Below, piece by piece: positions 32,010 to 42,335 of a DNA stretch of 64,000 bases. The notes beneath the pieces were generated by a model. It was not told the DNA's origin. It searched no databases and was given only the letters and a program-made list of their open reading frames with translations. This DNA comes from Capra hircus (taxonomy: Eukaryota; Chordata; Mammalia; Artiodactyla; Bovidae), in assembly GCF_001704415.2 (NCBI RefSeq), contig NC_030817.1, positions 34,731,550 through 34,795,549 of the forward strand. The letters are read 5' to 3'. The position numbers were made by a program, and so were the translations under genes. Positions within the stretch are counted from its first letter, which is position 1. Every line of letters begins with the position of its first letter.

Positions 32010-32989
32010 ATTCAGTTCAGTTCAGTTCAGTTCAGTTCATTTCAGTCGCTCAGCCATGTCTGACTCTTTGCAACTCCATGAATCACAGCACACCAGGCCT
32101 CCCTGTCCATCACCAACTCCCAGGGCTTACTCAAACTCATGTCCATCAAGTCGGTGATACCATCCAGCCATCCCATCCTCTGTCGTCCCCTTCGCCTCCT
32201 GCCTCCAATCCCTCCCAGCATCAGAGTCCTTTCCAATGAGTCAACTCTTCGCATGAGGTGGCCAAAGTACTGGAGTTTCAGCTTCAGCATCATTCCCTCC
32301 AAAGAAATCCCAGGGCTGACCTCCTTCAGAATGGACTGGTTGGATCTCCTTGCAGTCCAGGGGACTCTCAAGAGTCTTCTCCAACACCACAGTTAAAAAG
32401 CATCAATTCTTCAGTGCTCAGCTTTCTTCACAGTTCAACTCTCACATCCTTACATGATCACTGGAAAAACCATAGCTTTGACTAGATGGACCTTTGTTGA
32501 CAAAGTAGTGTCTCGGCTTTTCAATACGCTATCTAGGTTGGTCATAACTATTCTTCCAAGGAGTAAGCGTCTTTTAATTTCATGGCTGCAAGCACCATCT
32601 GCAGTGATTTTGGAGCCCCCCAAAATAAAGTCAGCCACTGTTTCCACTGTTTTCCCATCTATTTCCCATGAAGTGATGGGACCAGATGCCATGATCTTCG
32701 TTTTCTGAGTGTTGAGCTTTAAGCCAACTTTTTCACTCTCCTCTTTCACTCTCATCAAGAGGCTTTTTAGTTCTTCTTCACATTCTGCCATATCTGAGGT
32801 TATTGATATTTCTCCCAGCAACCTTGATTCCAGCTTGTGCTTCCTCCAGCCCAGCGTTTCTCATGATGTACTCTGCATAGAAGTTAAATAAGCAGGGTGA
32901 CAATATACAGCCTTGACGTACTCCTTTTCCTATTTGGAACCAGTCTGTTGTTCCATGTCCAGTTCTGTTGATTCCTGACCTGCATATAG
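32010..32989 (-). mobile_element. BovB LINE, minus strand (left arm of an inverted pair)
   Basis: The reversed 3' tail is an expanded TTCAG tract (32010-32045). The element runs through the C-terminal domain and RT to about 'CTGACCTGCATATAG'. On the minus strand the frames 32042-32371, 32450-32821 and 32778-33047 cover it in pieces. About 20 bp that should encode the catalytic YADD are missing at 32790. Near-identical wording to the copy at 33095-34395 in opposite orientation. Confidence 0.95.
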
Positions 32990-33094
32990 TGCTACCATTT
33001 AAACAAATTATCTGAAGTCTGGATTTCACTGTTGGGGGGTGCGGCAAGTAAAAAAAAAAAAGCCTAATATTTTAAAACAAATCTTAATTTAGCT

Positions 33095-34395
33095 TTTATT
33101 GCTCAAACTACTGCACAGTTGCACACATCTCACATACTAGTAAAGCAATGCTCAAAATTCTCCAAGCCAGGCTTCAGCAATACGTGAACTGTGAACTTCC
33201 AGATGTTCAATGTGGTTTTAGAAAAGGCAGAGGAACCAGAGACCAAATTGCCAACATTCGCTGGATCATCAAAAAAGCAAGAGGGTTCCAGAAAAACATC
33301 TATTTCTGCTTTACTGACTATGCCAAAGCCTTTGACTGCGTGGATCACAATAAACTGTGGAAAATTCTGTGGAAAGAGATGGGAATACCAGACCACCTGA
33401 CCTGCCTCTTGAGATACCTGTATGCAGGTCAGGAAGCAACAGTTAGAACTGGACATGGAACAACAGACTGGTTCCAAATAGGAAGAGGAGTACATCAAGG
33501 CTATATATTGTCACCCTGCTTGTTTAACTTCTATGCAGAGTACATCATGAGAAATGCTGGGCTGAAGAAGCACAAGCTGGAATCAAGATTGCTGGCAGAA
33601 ATATCAATAACCTCAAATATGCAGATGACAGCACCCTTATGGCAGAAAGTGAAAAAGAACTAAAGAGCCTCTTGATGAAAGTGAGAGAGGAGAGTGAAAA
33701 AGTTGGCTTAAAAGCTCAACATTCAGAAAACTAAGATCAATGTATCTGGTCCCATAACTTCATGGGAAATGGATGTGGAAACAGTGTCATACTTTATTTT
33801 GGGGAGCTCCAAAATCACTGTAGATGGTGATTGCAACCATGAAATTAAAAGATGCTTACTCCTTGGAAGGAAAGTTATGACCAACCTAGACAGCATATTA
33901 AAAAGCAGAGATATTACTTTGCCAACAAAGGTCCGTCTAGTCAAAGCTATGGTGTTTCCAGTGGTCATGTATGGATGTGAGAGTTGGATTATGAAGAAAT
34001 CTGAGTGCCAAAGAATTGATGCTTTTGAACTGTGGTGTTGGAGAAGACTGTTGAGAGTCCCCTGGATAGCAAGGAGATCCAACCAGTCCATCCTAAAGGA
34101 AATCAGTCCTGGGTGTTCATTGGAAGGACTGATGCTGAGGCTGAAACTCCAGTACTTTGGCCACCTCATGCGAAGAGTTGACTCATTGGAAAGGACTCTG
34201 ATGCTGGGAGGGATTGGAGGCAGGAGGAGAAGGGGATGACAGAGGATGAGATGGTTAGATGGCATCACCAACTCAATGGACGTGAGTTTGGGTAAACTCT
34301 GAGAGTTGGTGATGGACAGGGAGGCCTGGCGTGCTGCAGTTCATGGGGTTACAAAGGGTCGGACACGACTGAGTGACTGAACTGAACTGAAATTG
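33095..34395 (+). mobile_element. BovB LINE, plus strand (right arm of an inverted pair)
   Basis: It starts in the RT domain ('GCTCAAACTACTGCACAGTT', 'GCTCAAAATTCTCCAAGCC') and ends with the canonical 3' sequence 'GGTCGGACACGACTGAGTGACTGAACTGAACTGAA'. Length 1.3 kb, 5'-truncated. It retains CpG sites in the 3' end and long frames, so it is among the younger BovB copies here. Confidence 0.96.
33148..34310 (+). pseudogene. BovB reverse-transcriptase remnant, best-preserved copy
   Basis: The 171-codon frame at 33148-33663 covers RT fingers and palm: 'FTDYAKAFDCVDHNKLW' holds the first catalytic aspartate, and 'IGRGVHQGYILSPCLFNFYA' corresponds to the conserved 'QGC.LSP' region, with Cys replaced by Tyr. 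A single-base loss near 33564 ('GGGCTGAAGAAGCACAAG' against 'ggaggaagcac' elsewhere) shifts the frame, so the YADD codons at about 33617-33630 are read out of frame. A second frame (33769-34239, 156 codons) holds the C-terminal region with 'ELWCWRRLLRVPW'. The antisense 182-codon frame at 33723-34271 is a shadow. The copy is dead. Confidence 0.9.
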
Positions 34396-35333
34396 CATTA
34401 TTAGTGGCCTTTTGAGGAAGAGGAGAAATGTTTTACACAAAATGATACTGAAGCCAATAAATGTAGAAAATTTGTGAAGAAGTAGAAACCAAGGGGAAGG
34501 ATGTATAGAGGAGATAGAAAAGAAAGGGAAGGAGAAGGAGAGACAGACAGAGATTGTATTGGTTATATGAGTACCTAAAAAGGAATGGGGGAAAAAAAGA
34601 ATTTAATGAATGGACTTATCATTGGATGGTGTTGGTGAATACAACATAACAGACCCAGAGTTTATTAAAAAAAAATCCTTCAGACTCTGATACAAAGTTG
34701 TCAAATGCTTATTCAAATCCAACTAGCCCTATCAGAACAGCCCAAGTAAAGCTTGATATAACTCACATAGTAGTTGAGATCCCCCTACCCTTTTGAGATC
34801 TAGACATGTTTGGCTTGTGGCTTTGATCTGTGTCTCATAGAGGTCCAAATCTCTATTTTGATAAAGTCAAATTTATGTTTTTTTCCTCTGTGGTTCATAC
34901 ATTTATAGTCCTATCTTAAATGTCTTTGTCTACTCCAAAAAAACAGGTATTTTTAACACCAGATTTCAAGCAGTTTTAAGTTGAACATTTGACATTCCTT
35001 CCAGCCTCCCCTCCACCAAGATTTCACACTGGCCACTCCATGCAGAGATGCTTCAGACTAACGCCATCCCCTGGCTCCTCAAACCCACACAATCCAGGTG
35101 CTCTTGACTCTAAGTCCTAAACTCCAGATTCTTCTCCTTCTAAAATAGAGCTATGTGAACTTCTAAAGCTCCAGAATAATCTTTGCATGACTAAAACCTA
35201 CAAGCTGTCCACCAAGTCAGAAGAATTTTCCAGAACACAGTTGTGACTGTAATAACAGTTTTCCTCTTCTTTACATTATTGAACCAACTCAAACTTCTGG
35301 CCCAAGTTTCCCATTAAAATTTTGGGATTTTAA
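34396..35333. other. Unassigned stretch with a small antisense L1 scrap
   Basis: Purine-rich near 34480-34560. At 34840-34945, 'TTTTGATAAAGTCAAATTTATG' and 'TTCATACATTTATAGTCC' match antisense L1 ORF2. The rest is unassigned. 35316-35333 is the left TSD of the following L1. Confidence 0.5.
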
Positions 35334-36653
35334 CCAAAAGACGCAGACTGGCTGAATGGATAAAAAAACAAGACCCATATATATCCTGTCTACAAGAAAC
35401 CCATTTCAGACCTCAAGACACACATAGACTGAAAGTGAGAGGATGGAAAAATATTCCATGTAAATGGGAAGCAAAAGAAAGCTGGAGTAGCACTCCTCAT
35501 ATCAGACAAAATAGACTTTAAAATAAAGAAGATTACAAGAGATACGGAAGGACATTACATAATGATCAAGGGATCAAATCAAGAGGAAGACATAACAATT
35601 GCAAATATCTATTCACCCAACATAGGAGCACCTCAATACAGAAAACAAACACTAACAGACATAAAAGGAGAAATTGACAGTAACACAGTAATAGTAGGAG
35701 ACTTAAACATCACACTCATACCAATGGACAGATCACCAAAGCAGAAAATTAATAAGGAAACACAAGTCTTAAATGATACATTAGATGAGATGGATCTCAT
35801 TGGTATCTTCAGGACATTCCATCCAAATGCTGAAGAATACACCTTCTTCTCAAGTGCACATGGAACATTCTCCAGGATAGACCACATCTTGGGTCACAAA
35901 TCAAACCTCAGTAAATTCAAGAAAACTGAAATCCTATCAAGCATCTTCTCTGACCACAACACTACGACACTAGATATCAATGACAAGAAAAAAACTGTAA
36001 GAAACACAAACACATGGAGATTAACAGCACGTTTCTAAATAACCAACAGGTTACTGAAGAAGTCAAAAGGGAAATCAAAAAATTTCTAGAAGCAAATGAC
36101 AATGAAAACACAACTCAAAACCTATGGGATGCAGCAAAAGCAGTTCTAAGAGGGAAGTTTATAGCAACACAATCCTACCTCAAGAAACAAGAAAAACATC
36201 GAATAGACAACCTAACTTTACCCCTAAAGCAACTGGAAAAAGAAGAACAAAACCCCCCCAAAATCAGTAGAAGGAAAGAAATCATAAAGATCCAAGCAGA
36301 AATAAATGAAAAAGAAATGAAAGAAGCAATAGTAAAGGTTAACAAAACTAAAACCTGGTTCTTTGAGAAGATAAAATTGACAGATCTTTAGCCAGACTCA
36401 TCAAGAAAAAAGAGAGAAGAATCAAATCAACAAAATTAGAAATTAAAAAGGAGAGGTTACAACAGACAAGGCAGAAATACAAAGGATTATGAGTCTATTA
36501 TGAAAAATTATATGGCAATAAAGTAGATGACCTGTAAGAAATGGACAGATTCTTAGAAAAGTTCAATCTTCCAAGACAGAACCAGGAAGACATAGAAATT
36601 ATGAATAACCCAATTACAAGCTCTGAAATTGAAGCTGTGATCAAAAATCTCCC

Positions 36654-36921
36654 ATTAAAGATTTTAAAATTTAAAAAATAAAAAAAATAAACAAAAGCAT
36701 ACTAATAATGTGAAATATTAAAATTATAAAAATTAAAAAATTAAAAAAAATAAATAAAGTTTATCACGGTATAATGAGCAAAGCACAGATCTCATACTTT
36801 ATTTTTCTTATGATTATCTACTATCCTGCACTGTTTTTAAAACTCTCTGTCAATCCCATTGATTTGCATATTATCACACTCTATCACCTAATAAATGACC
36901 ATGCTTTCGATTAAAAAAAAA
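36654..36921 (+). mobile_element. L1 3' tail plus apparent 3'-transduced sequence, with TSD
   Basis: An insertion inside L1 ORF2. It opens 'ATTAAAGATTTTAAAATTT', the same words as the L1 3' end at 44291-44310, then A-rich sequence, then about 150 bp of non-L1 sequence (around 36760-36912), then AATAAA at 36890-36895 and a poly(A) that starts 17 bases later (36913). The target AAAAATCTCCC is duplicated at 36643-36653 and 36922-36932. This fits an extremely 5'-truncated L1 whose transcript read through into downstream DNA and used a second poly(A) signal. The alternative is a processed 3' UTR of an unrelated transcript. Confidence 0.8.
36890..36895 (+). promoter_or_regulatory. Poly(A) signal AATAAA of the transduced transcript
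   Basis: AATAAA 17 bases before the start of the poly(A) run, the normal spacing for a cleaved and polyadenylated RNA. It is the signal used by the source transcript, not evidence of current transcription. Confidence 0.75.
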
Positions 36922-38519
36922 AAAAATCTCCCAAAAAACAAAAGCCCAGGACCAGATGGCTTCACAGAAGAATTCTATCAAGCATTTAGAGAAGTGCTAA
37001 TGCCTAGCCTTCTAAAACTCTTTGCAAAAATTGCAGAGGAAGGAACACTTCCAAATTCATTCTATGAGGCCACCATTACCCTGATACCAAAACCAGACAA
37101 AAACAACACAAAAAAAGAAAACCACAGGCCAATATCACTGACAAACACAGATGCAAAAATCCTCAACAAAATTTTAGCAAACAGAATTCAGCAACGCATC
37201 AAAAAGCTCATATACCATGATCAGGTTGGGTTTATTCCAGCGATGCAAGGATTCTTCAATATATGCAAATCAATCTATGTGATACACCATATTAAGAAAT
37301 TGAAAGATAAAAACCTTAGGATAATCTCAATAGATGCAGAAAAAGTCTTTGACAAAATTCAACACCCATTTATGATTAAAAATCTTCAAAAAATGGGCAT
37401 AGAAGGAACCTACCTCAACATAATAAAGGCCATATATGATAAGCCTACAGCAAACATTATTCTCAATGGTGAAAAACTGAAAGCATTCTCCCTAACATCC
37501 GGAACAAGACAAGGGTGTCCACTTTCACCACTATTATTCAACATAATTCTGGAAGTCCTAGCTACAGCAATCAGAAAAGAAAAAGAAATAAAAGGAATTC
37601 AGATCAGGAAAGAAGAAGTGAAGATTACCCTGCTTGCAGATGACGTGATACTGTACATAGAAAACCCTAAAGATAGTATCAGAAAATTACTACAGCTAAT
37701 CAGTGAATTTAGCAAATATGCAGGATACAAAAATCAATACACAGAAATCACTTGCATTTCTATATACTAACAATGAAAAATCAGAAAGAGAAATAAAGGA
37801 ATCAATCCCATTCACATTGCAACAAAAAGAATTAAATATCTGGAATAAATTTACCTAAGGAGACAAAAGAACTGTACACAGAAAATTATAAGATGCTAAT
37901 GAAACAAATCAAAGATGACATAAACAGATGGAAAGATATTCCATGTTCCTGGGTAGGGAAAATCAATATTGTGAAAATGACTATACTACCAAACACAATC
38001 TACCGATTCAATGTGATCCCTATCAAATTACCAATGGCATTTTTCACAGAACTAGAACAAAAAATATCACAAGTCATATGGAAACACAAAAGACCCCAAA
38101 TAGTCAAAACAGTCTTGAGAAAGAAGAATGGAGTTGAAGAAATCAACCTTCCTGACCAGATTACACTACAAAGCTACAGTCATCAAGACAGTATGGTCCA
38201 AAAAAAGAAATATATGCCAATGGAACAAAATAGAAAGCCCAGAGATAAACCCATGCACCTATGTGTACCTTATTTTTGACAAAGGAGGAAAGAATATACA
38301 GTGGGGTAAAGACAGCCTCTTCAATAAATGGTGTTGGGAAAATGGGACAGCTACATGTAAAAGAATGAAATTAGAACACTTCCCAACACCATACACAAAG
38401 ATAAACTCAAAATTTAAAGACCTAAATGTAAAACCAGAAACTATAAAACTCTTGGAGGAAAACAGAGGCAGAACAGTCGATAACATAAATCAAAGCAAGA
38501 TCCTCTATGACCCACCTTC

Positions 38520-38655
38520 TGCTGCTGCTGCTGCTAAGTCACTTCAGTCATGTCCGACTCTGTGAGACTCCACGGACTGCAGCTTACCAGGCCCCTCCAT
38601 CCATGGGATTTTCCAGGCAAGAGTACTGGAGTGGGGTGCCATTGCCTTCTCTGAT
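38520..38655 (-). mobile_element. Bov-A monomer/Bov-A2 SINE nested in L1 ORF2
   Basis: One monomer only: 'TGCTGCTGCTGCTAAGTCAC' to 'GGGGTGCCATTGCCTTCTCT'. The host 'GACCCACCTTC' (38509-38519) is repeated as 'GACTCACCTCC' (38656-38666), an 11-bp TSD with two changes. About half the length of the dimeric copies here. Confidence 0.93.
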
Positions 38656-39863
38656 GACTCACCTCCTAGAGTAATGGAGATAAATACAAAAGTAAACAAG
38701 TGGCACCTGATTAAACTTAAAATCTTTTGCACAGCAAAGGAAACTATAAGCAAGGTGAAAAGAGAACCCTCAGAATGGGAGAAAGTAATAGCATACAAAA
38801 CAACTGACAAAGGATTAATTTCCAAAATATATAAGCAGCTCATACAACTCAATGCCAAAAAAGTGGGAAAAAGACCTAAACAGACATTTCTCCAAAGACA
38901 TACAGATGGCTAACAAACACATGAAAAGATGCTCAACACTGCTCATTATTAGAGAAACGCAAATCAAAACTACAATGAGAAATCACCTCACACCAGTCAG
39001 AATGGCCCTCATCAAAAAGTCTACAAACAAAAAAAACTGGAGAGGCTGTGAAGAAAAGGAATGCTCTTGCACTGTTGGTGGGAATGTAAATTGATATAGC
39101 CACAATGGAAGATGGTATGGAGATTCTTTAAAACACTAAGAATAAAACCACCATATGACCCAACAATCCCACTCCTAGGCATATACCCTGAGGAAACCAA
39201 ATTGAAAGAGACACATGTATCCCATTGTTCACTGCAACACTATTTACAATAGCAAGAACATGGAAGCAACCTAGATGTCCATCAACAGATAAATGGATAA
39301 TTTGATACATATACACAATGGAATATTACTCAGCCGTAAAAAGGAATGCATTTGGGTCAGTTCTAATGAGGTGGGTGAACTTAGAACCTATTATCCCGAG
39401 TGAAGTGACTCAGAAAGAGAAAGATAAATACCATATTCTAACATATATACAGAATCTAAAAAAGTGATACTGAAGCATTTATTTACAGGGCAGCAATGGA
39501 GAAACATAGAGTATAGATTCATGGACACGGGGAGAGGGGAGGAGAGGGTGAGATGTATGGAAAGAGTAACCTGGAAACTTATGTTACCGTATGTAAAATA
39601 GATAGCCAATGGGAATTTGCTGTATGGCTCAGGAAACTCAAACAGGGGCTCTGTATCAACCTGGAGGGATGGGAGGAGGAGGGAGATGGGAGGGAGGTTC
39701 CAAAGGGAGGGGATATATGCATACCTATCGCTGATACATGTTGAGGTTTGACAGAAAACAGCAAACTTCTGTAAAGCAATTATTCTTCAATAAAAATAGA
39801 TAAATTAAAAAAATTATACATATGGAATAACCATTAGAATGGAAAAAAAATTGGGGATTTTAA

Positions 39864-40359
39864 AAAGTAAATTCTTTTACTGAAATTTCACCCCAAAACT
39901 TCAACACCTAGAGACCTCAGACACTTTTTTTTTCTTTTTACCTGTTGAATCCATACTTCTGAGTATAATGTGATATGGCTGAATAAGACATGAATAAGCT
40001 ACCTCTCTCCATGTTTAAACCCCGTCTTCTAGTCTTAATGACATTTAACGTAATCATCCTAGAGGCCAGTGACTACTCCTCTTATTTCTAATTTCCACTG
40101 GTCTCTAATTGAGACCATTTCACTTATGTCTACCTATGGAAATCCCGGATATTTTAGGGTAAAATAAAGAATTCAACCTTAAATTGCTCTTCTTAAAAGC
40201 TGAACTTCAACTTTAAAATTAATAGAGTCTTTAACAATTTATCTTTTGTTGGATTTTAAACTGTCCTGTCACCTTAAGTTCAATATGTCCCAAAGAGAAG
40301 CTGTTTTCCTTCCAAAGTGGCTGGCACTCCTTTTGAACTGTCCCATCTCTACCAGTGTT
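39864..40359. other. Unassigned non-coding stretch
   Basis: AT-rich sequence right of the L1. No repeat or exon recognised. Confidence 0.45.
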
Positions 40360-40660
40360 CACATCAGTTTGGACTTTTACATCCTCATTAGCCTCTAGCT
40401 GTTACTATGAAATGCCTAAGATTTGTCCTTTTTTTCTCCATTCCTACCTTAAACCAGACTTTGCTTGCTTAAATTACTGTTGTAACTTCTAATATATTCT
40501 CCCCATAGTCTTCCTCTCCTCTACTCTCCAAACAGTGTCATCAATTCCACATCATTTTTTACACTAGGCAGACCTTTCTGTATATAATAATCTACACTGA
40601 ATCACACTGGCCTACCACACCTCCTGACTTTGAAGACTCCTGGAGACAGGCTTCACCCCA
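40360..40660 (+). mobile_element. Possible L2 LINE fragment
   Basis: 'CTTAAATTACTGTTGTAACTTC' and 'CTCCCCATAGTCTTCCTCTC' resemble the L2 'gactactgtaatagcctcctaactggtctccc' section. Weak, low certainty. Confidence 0.35.
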
Positions 40661-40776
40661 CCTATCAGGATTCTCTCCCAACATGAGCTCCATTCCAGAA
40701 AGTCAGTCTCCTGGCTCTCTCCCCATGTGTCCAAGCTCACACTGTTTTTGAGTTCTTTGCTTGGGCTACTGTATTA

Positions 40777-40973
40777 AGTGTTACTCGCTCAACTGTGTCC
40801 AACTCTGTGACTCCATGAACTGTAGCCCACCAGGCTCCTCTGTCCATGGAATTCTCCAGGCAAGAATACTGGAGTGGGTTGCCATTTCCTTCTCCACGGG
40901 ATCTTCCCCACCCAGGGATCGAACCCAGGTCTCCTGCATTGCAGGCAGATTCTTTATTGCCACCACGGAAGCC
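40777..40973 (-). mobile_element. Bov-tA SINE
   Basis: Reverse orientation: 'GTGTTACTCGCTCAACTGTG' to the reversed head 'GATTCTTTATTGCCACCACG'. The internal 'GGGATCGAACCCAGGTCTCC' is the reversed tRNA B-box region. Confidence 0.94.
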
Positions 40974-41104
40974 TGACTCTCCTCAAAGACTCACAACCTA
41001 AAATGCCCACCTTTCATGGTTACATTTTAAATTCTTCTATTTCAGAACTTGGTCACCTTACCTTCAACAACAAATTTCCTTTTCTCCTAAACTATCGTTT
41101 CTTA

Positions 41105-41394
41105 GTCCTAAAGGAAATCAGTCCTGAATGTTCATTGGAAGGACTGAAGCTAAAGCTCCAACATTTTGACCACCTAATTCGAAGAGCTGACTCATTGAAA
41201 AAGACCCTGAAGCTGAGAAAGATTAAGGGCAGGAGAAGGGGGCAACAGAGGATAAGATGGTTGGATGGCATCACCAACTTGATGGACATGAGTTTGAACA
41301 AGTTCCAGGAGTTGGTGATGGACAGGGAAGCCTGGCATGCTGTGGTCCATGCGGTCACAAAGTCAAACACAATGGAGGGACTGAACTCAACTCA
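41105..41394 (+). mobile_element. BovB LINE 3' fragment
   Basis: From 'CCTAAAGGAAATCAGTCCTG' through 'GGCATCACCAACTTGATGGA' to 'GGGACTGAACTCAACTCACTG'. 290 bp, 5'-truncated, 3' tail degraded. Part of a chimeric 184-codon frame (40874-41428) that joins a Bov-tA, unique DNA and this fragment by chance. Confidence 0.92.
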
Positions 41395-42236
41395 CTGCTT
41401 CTCTTATTTTTCACTGAGCCTCATTTGAAATATCTACATATAATACCATCCAGCTCAGAGTTCATGATAATCAAATTGAAGAACATTTTTTAAAAAGTCA
41501 ATATGCTTATAATACAGAGGCCCCATTTGATGGGAACTGAGTCCTGAGGCCCCTGGGAAGCAGATTTGGACTCTGTTCCCCCACTAAACATTTCCTTCGA
41601 TGGCCACTCATTTACAGGAGGACTGAGAGCATCCTGGGGAAAGCAAAAGAAATGAATGCTGCTCACTGTTGGGAATCAGACCACACGGCCGTGTCTGATG
41701 GACGCGGCTGGCCCCAACAGGAGCCAGGAAGGACAACAGCGTCTTTAGAGAGAAGTTATCACAGGGAAGGGGGAATCTGGCCCAGTGATCCAGACTGGAG
41801 AAGCAGTTTCAGAAATGGCCCAACAGTTGATACCAGAATCTTTCTGACCTAGTCCAGGTGACAGCACTTGTCATTGTAGAAAAAGGGTTCAGTTTTGTGA
41901 AGTGGAACGAGCTGTGTATTAAGCACTGTGGAACTTTGGGGCTCAGTGAACCTCACTGACAACCCTTCTTCTGTTTCCCCAGTCCCCTTCCTGGGCTAAA
42001 TACACAAGAGCATTCTCCTCTCTTTGCCAGAATGGTGATAAGATCTCTGGCCTCAGGGTACAGTGGCATCATTCCAATTTCCCAAACAATAAGTGCCATG
42101 GATTCCCACCTCCACAGGTGGCTAGCGGGAAAGAAGCCAAGTTCTACCCCTAGAGGAAACGCTTCTGTGGATCTGCCAGGGCCCCAGGCTGCAGATTCCC
42201 AGTTCACCTTGACACTGCTCACAGTAACCTGTCAGA
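41395..42236. other. Unassigned, locally CpG-containing stretch
   Basis: 41640-41800 keeps a few CpGs ('CACACGGCCGTG', 'GATGGACGCGGC'), unusual in this window. 'CTTCTGTTTCCCCAG' near 41968 looks like a splice acceptor but no matching coding frame follows. Unassigned. Confidence 0.4.
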
Positions 42237-42335
42237 GAGTGAAAGGTCCCTCAGTTGTGTCTGACTCTTTGTGACCCCAAGGACTTAGCCTGCCAGGCTC
42301 CTCTGTCCATAGGATTCTCCAGGCAAAAATACTGG
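42237..42335 (-). mobile_element. Bov-tA/Bov-A fragment
   Basis: 'GTGAAAGGTCCCTCAGTTGT' to 'CAGGCAAAAATACTGG', about 100 bp, truncated at both ends relative to full copies. Confidence 0.88.

Larger units (their letters stand above)
35340..39460 (+). pseudogene. L1 ORF2 remnant (endonuclease and reverse transcriptase)
   Basis: L1 ORF2 normally encodes an endonuclease that nicks target DNA and a reverse transcriptase that copies the RNA in place. The endonuclease domain is read at 35562-36038, with 'VGDLNITLIPMDRS' (altered from the usual GDFNT form) and 'SDHN' intact near its end. The RT is read at 36895-37770: 'PDGFTEEFYQAF', 'NHRPISLTNTDAKILN', 'GTRQGCPLSPLLFNIILEVL' and the catalytic 'LLADDVILYIENP' with both aspartates. 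Frames at 37893-38279 and 38128-38565 follow. Stops, frameshifts (one near 36020) and two insertions make it non-functional. Confidence 0.92.
35334..39846 (+). mobile_element. L1 LINE, plus strand, 5'-truncated, with two nested insertions
   Basis: About 4.1 kb of L1 after removing two later insertions. It starts inside ORF2 ('CAAAAGACGCAGACTGGCTG'), runs through ORF2 to a stop near 39460 and into the 3' UTR ('GGAAATTTGCTGTATGGCTCAGG' type sequence near 39610; 'TGTAAAGCAATTATTCTTCA', 'ATAAAAATAGATAAATT' at the end). Approximate TSDs share GGGATTTTAA: AATTTTGGGATTTTAA ending at 35333, AAAATTGGGGATTTTAA ending at 39863. Nested inside are a second L1 event (36654-36921) and a Bov-A2 (38520-38655). 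About 30 bases of non-L1 sequence lie between the first A-rich tail and the right TSD. Confidence 0.93.

Noticed and set aside
32010..32045. TTCAG tandem tract as a CRISPR-like or satellite repeat
   Set aside because: It is the normal (TTCAG)n 3' end of BovB, far too short and with no spacers.
33723..34271. 182-codon minus-strand open frame
   Set aside because: It is the antisense of the plus-strand BovB C-terminal region.
40874..41428. 184-codon plus-strand open frame
   Set aside because: It runs through a Bov-tA, unique DNA and a BovB fragment, so it is a chance chimera.
41968..42230. Acceptor-like 'CTTCTGTTTCCCCAG' followed by an exon
   Set aside because: No open frame with protein-like content follows, and no donor could be paired.
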